This document shows positions 60,401 through 64,000 of a DNA stretch of 64,000 nucleotides, piece after piece. The position numbers and the translations under genes were made by a program. The notes under the pieces were generated by a model. The model was given only the letters and a program-made list of their open reading frames with translations, was not told the origin of the DNA and ran no database searches. Within the stretch, counting starts at the first letter, position 1, and every line of letters starts with the position of its first letter. This DNA is from Ceratodon purpureus (Eukaryota > Streptophyta > Bryopsida > Pseudoditrichales > Ditrichaceae), in contig CM026433.1 in NCBI GenBank assembly GCA_014871385.1, positions 15,193,985-15,257,984 on the forward strand. The letters run 5' to 3'.

Positions 60401-61167
60401 GTCGGCCGCGCGTTCTCCGCCTGATCGATGCTCTGCCGACGCATTGGCGACCCCTTCCGCTGCGGAGACCCCGACACATTGTCCGCACCTCGCTGCACCC
60501 CGTTCCCTGCAGGTTTTAGGGTCTGGTTCGCCACCTGGCTGCTCGCCAATTTCTCCCTCTCTCCCTCCGGCCGACTCTCGCTCGCGTTCTCGCCATTCGA
60601 CTCCGCACTCTGCTTCGCCACGGACATCGACGGCCACAATTCCGGCCCCCGAGACTGCGGCCGAGCTCTCGCGCTCGCCACCACTCCCTCCGCTGCGCCA
60701 CTCGACGGGGGCGACTTGCCATCCGCTGGACTCGCAGCGGGCCATGGCCGCCTCCTCTCCGCCGAGTATGCCCGCTTTGCCACCTCCGACGCACTACTGC
60801 TGCTCCGCCCCAGGTTCGGCGACGGGTGACGCACGTGCCCATCCGACGCCCCTGTGCTGATCGAACCAGAACTACTGCTCCGATTCCTCACCGGAGACGG
60901 TTGCCGGGACGGTGACGACTGCCGCAGGGGCGACGGATTGCGCCGACTCACAGCCGGTGCAGCCGACGGCGACGGCGCGGTACCTGCGCTCTTGTACCTG
61001 GACGTGATCTCCATCGTTCGCGTCTTCCGCACCACCTTGACCTTCTCCGCCGGAGGCAGCCCTCCATAATTCTGTACATTGGCGCCATCCTTCTTCCTCT
61101 CTGCCGCTGTCTCCTGCCCGTTGCCTGCAGACGCAGATGGGGACGAGGACGCCACCGCGGCGACCAT
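57480..61167 (-). CDS. QWRF-motif microtubule protein (AUG8/EDE1-like augmin subunit)
   Basis: Six coding exons on the minus strand: 61167-59305, 58905-58786, 58582-58466, 58253-58164, 57969-57820, 57608-57480, totalling 2469 nt and 822 residues. The start is the first true ATG (MVAAVASSSP). The N-terminal two-thirds is a disordered Ser/Pro/Arg-rich region with the family signature TSRYKS (55-60), then SPLRQSSPSRQ-type repeats that bind microtubules. QWRF occurs at 601-604 in RWLQWRFVNARAEA. Later exons carry the conserved helical part: VWMKTSELRTSVA, HLENWETLEEEHSNAL, RVPVTGGAR, ETAAQERALLEECGDLL and VEERSLRTHLIQLE. Family knowledge: these proteins (AUG8, EDE1, SCO3) bind microtubule plus ends or augmin and help nucleate spindle and phragmoplast microtubules. 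Large opposite-strand frames over exon 1 are shadows of its GC-rich codons. Confidence 0.9.
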
Positions 61168-62597
61168 GGTCCGCAATCAGCACCGCCTGCTTCCCCTGCC
61201 CCCGGAACTCATACACCACCTCCTGCTCTGCGCATCACCTGCGTGCCTGTCCTACTGTACCCCTGCCCCTCATCCGCAATGCCATTGCCATCACCACCGC
61301 ATCATTGCCACAGCACCCCCAATCGCACCTCTCCCCTCCCCGTCTTACCTCCAACCAGTTCTTGACGGAGCTCCGACCCTCGCCCTCCTCCCCCGCTCCT
61401 CCGCTCCACATTGCCCCCCGCTGCTCCCCGCAATCGGCTCCGCTCCACATCCACATCCACCGCCACGAGCGCCACATCAGTCACCTCCCTCGCTCCCTCC
61501 ACTCCACTCCCACTCCCTGGCCCCGCACATCGCCCAACCCTAAACCCCACACCAGGCGCTCAATGGCACTCCCAGTAACTCCACGCGACTGGCATCATCC
61601 GCTCCACAGGAGCTGACATCCTCTCGAGCGGACTTGACTTAGGTCATCCCAAGCGTTGCTCGTCCCGGGACCCGGACACCGCAAGTACGGAGGGAGGGCG
61701 CAATCAGTCTAACTGAGAGTGGAGACACGGAAGCTGCGACGTCCCGAGTCACGGAAGCTGGGGAGGTTCATCGGACGAAGGTGAAGTCCCGGCTAAGCCA
61801 AGCACGGGACATGGGGGCACAATGCAGAGGGCAGAGCCATGGCACTGGCCATCCCATCAACCGACGCTCTGCAGGAGGTACTCCACTTTCTGTCCCTGTG
61901 GGGGGAAAAACTCTGTCCCACTTCCCCGGATTGTCTAAGTTGCAGTATTTTCGTAGATTTTTAGTGGATTGCTTATTTTTTATTTCGGCTGTAGATCTAC
62001 GTGGAAGGGCAGGTGGGATGTACGGGGGAGTGTGATTGAGGTGATCAGGTGGCGGTGGCGAGGGAGAGGGGTTTGAATGGGGGGCTCCAACGGATCCTCC
62101 CTTCCTTCCAGTGCACTCTAGTGTCCCTTTCGTATGTTCATTCGGGGTACATCTTAGTGGCGTAACGCACGTTTGTGTTCCGTGGATCGGGCGCTTCGAT
62201 ATAGTTTTCGTACTTGAATTCAGAGTTAATCATAATGGAATATTGAACCTCCGAGGGGAAGAACTTATTCTAAATCATGTAATCATTTTGTGTTCTTTTG
62301 GGAAATCGTTTTTTTATAGGAAATTCGTTTGGAAAGCGGAAATTCGGGGAAATTAATCAATTCTAAAAGTTCGTGCTTCGTCTCCTTTTCAAACTATCAT
62401 ATGAACTCGAACCGTGCACACTTCTCGAGGTAAGTTATTCAAACCCATACTAAAAATGACATAAACAGAGCTATATTACAGCAACAACTCGACCCTTTAA
62501 GTTCCAGTTGAAAGGGGTTGCATGAACGTACTTTACAAAAAAAAGTATCATGGAGTGACAGATTATGAAATCAAAAATTTCAGTCTAAACTTCTATT
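61168..62597. promoter_or_regulatory. GC-rich promoter and leader of the QWRF gene
   Basis: The stretch 61,168-61,560 is strongly C-rich on the plus strand and resembles a leader or promoter; the plus-strand frames there have no family resemblance. Composition becomes AT-rich after about 62,200, where the 3' flank of the next gene begins. Confidence 0.4.
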
Positions 62598-63895
62598 TCA
62601 CTTTGACTTTCGAGACTCGTTCTCGTAGTCATCAATTAGACTCTCGACGTCGTCCCAAAAGATTCCCTCCGCCAAAACGCCATCCTTCGTAAACCTGGGA
62701 AGGGACACAACTAAATCGTGAGTGATTCATAGCTCATGTAAAACACAAAATCTAAGCGTTTGTCCAAGCAGGTGCTTCAAATCAGGATGCGCACAAGAAA
62801 CAGTAGGAACATTCGACCTTGATCTCTCTATGCGGCATCAAAGATCTTAGTCCCAGTCCAACAAACAGGGCTCACCGAGGACAAACCATGACAAACCCTA
62901 CAAATAATTAATGATAAGATGTAATGCAAAGAACTTTCTGGTCGTGCTTTCATTATCGAACAGCAAAACTTGAAAGTGGCGATGACGACAGTTCACAAGG
63001 GCTATCTGAATAGGAGACGCACCATTTGGTTACACTCTTGGTAAGCTCAACGGGTGGGTGAGCCGCAATGTGTTCTGGATCTGCACTCGCTATTTGCAAT
63101 GTGTACATGTCCGAATACCTTGGGAGCTTTGAAGAAATTGCCAATCCTGTACCGCTAAAAGATTTCTGCAATGTCAACAACCATATTAGTTCCAACACAA
63201 ATCGGACACTGTACAAATTAAGCACTAACCAGTTGAGTGACCTTCCAAACACTGGTGAGAAGGAAAAGCATATAACGTGCCAGAGAACGTGACCTCCAGT
63301 CAGTTGAACCTTTGGTAATTATTATGATGTGAACATCTCTACTAAACTAGTTTTCCAGGTGGCAACCCTATCTTTTGTACCCAATCTTAATGATCCAATG
63401 TACCCAACGCCTCGTACAGAGTTTGCCACTGTCATCCGTTTCCTTACAGATTGAATTGCAAGAACTAATGTGTCATGGAAGTAAATCATTAATGGTTTAC
63501 ACTCTACAAAAGGGTTTGATAGGCGTACCGGGTGGGTAAACAGAATATGCTGCTTTTCTTTCGTGAGAATGACGTATTGCAAAAGCACATTAAAAAGCAC
63601 ATACTTGCCATAGTCAAGGACAATGTCATTACAAACAGATAATAAACGGCCACACCTTATGGTCATTCATTTCAATAACCCTGTCAAGCTATATGCTGGG
63701 TTTTCTAATATAACAGAAAATTCATATAATAGAAGGAGGATATAAGATAATGCAGCCGATTAAAAAAGTCTTGTTTTCAGGAAACTTCTTGGGGTAGAAC
63801 TGTGCAGCTAGAGCGATGGCACATGTGATAAGACCAATGGCCATCTTCAGATTACTCAGACTCACATTTTCAACGTATCCCCGCCCCAACACTAC
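62598..63895 (-). CDS. SPCS2: Signal peptidase complex subunit 2 (SPC25), 5' end missing from the window
   Basis: Four exons on the minus strand: 63895-63744, 63604-63529, 63165-63023 and 62694-62598, giving the last 155 residues. The sequence follows the plant SPC25 family: RGYVENVSLSNLK, membrane segment MAIGLITCAIALAA, QFYPKKFPENKTFLIGC, second membrane segment ending LLQYVILTKEK, then SSKLPRYSDMYTL, VELTKSVTKW, FTKDGVLAEGIFWDDV and a charged tail ending ESRKSK. It is an ER membrane subunit supporting signal-peptide removal. The family has about 30-40 more N-terminal residues, so at least one coding exon lies beyond the window end. The junction between the first two exons here lacks GT-AG and looks like a U12-type intron. 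Confidence 0.9.
63605..63743 (-). other. Apparent U12-type (minor spliceosome) intron with AT-AA ends
   Basis: The reading frame of SPCS2 demands joining ...GCIIL to YVLFNV, and no GT donor exists there. The intron start reads ATATCCTCC, close to the U12 consensus ATATCCTTT. Nine to ten nucleotides before the 3' end is TCCTTGAC, matching the U12 branch site TCCTTRAC. The only frame-preserving end next to that start is AA. Confidence 0.7.
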
Positions 63896-64000
63896 CTGCA
63901 AAAACACCGTAAACAGGACTTCCACTTTTAGGCATCGCAAAAGAACCAAACGACCTTGTCTGTTCGTGTCCTACACACAGAGTTACAAGAAAGCCAAAAA

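Noticed and set aside
61174-61176. QWRF protein start three codons upstream of 61,167
   Set aside because: The codon there is TTG on the minus strand; the first ATG is at 61,167-61,165.
1-64000. tRNA, rRNA, CRISPR array or prokaryotic operon
   Set aside because: Scanned by eye on both strands; no cloverleaf motifs, rRNA-like segments or regularly spaced repeats with unique spacers were seen.

Overview
The window looks like nuclear DNA of a land plant, most likely a moss such as Physcomitrium (Physcomitrella) patens. The genes are intron-rich with GT-AG introns. They include a plant-type CCR4 deadenylase, a QWRF/AUG8 microtubule protein and signal peptidase subunit 2, plus TKL kinases fused to other domains in combinations described from bryophytes. 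GC-rich exons sit in very AT-rich, transposon-laden intergenic DNA. The species call is inference; the gene families were read directly from translations and splice sites.

Region 1 (1-17 kb) is a cluster of immune-type kinases. On the minus strand, six exons with matching phases join a non-RD kinase domain to a TIR domain that runs off the window start. On the plus strand is a second non-RD kinase (8.5-10.9 kb). Facing it on the minus strand is an 863-residue protein with a helical N-terminus, a degenerate pseudokinase and an intact kinase (13.6-16.1 kb). A 309-bp inverted repeat with no mismatch that I can find lies between the two convergent kinase genes. A hAT-type element with 8-bp target duplication, a TTAA-flanked MITE and a hairpin cluster lie between the first two genes.

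Region 2 (21-49 kb) holds two complete CCR4 genes of 11 coding exons each, in tail-to-tail inverted orientation (22.8-26.8 kb plus, 42.5-47.2 kb minus). Their exon phases are identical, but their divergence is patchy: exon 1 and most of exon 2 are almost identical while neighbouring exons differ by more than 10 percent, which suggests gene conversion. Between them lie a small protein with a mitochondrial-presequence-like N-terminus (28.3 kb), a candidate secreted-peptide gene (29.5-30.5 kb), and a run of non-autonomous DNA transposons. These are TTAA-flanked elements ending in CCCCTAAAG, a Tourist-like MITE with TAA duplications, and a 246-bp MITE.

Region 3 (49-55 kb) is AT-rich transposon-derived DNA with further copies of the same families. 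Region 4 (55.6-64 kb) returns to housekeeping genes, all on the minus strand: a small lysine-rich protein, a six-exon QWRF/AUG8-like gene, and the 3' part of signal peptidase complex subunit 2. The last contains an apparent U12-type intron with AT-AA ends.

No tRNA, rRNA, CRISPR or prokaryotic operon was seen. All gene models were built by eye from splice signals and family resemblance.
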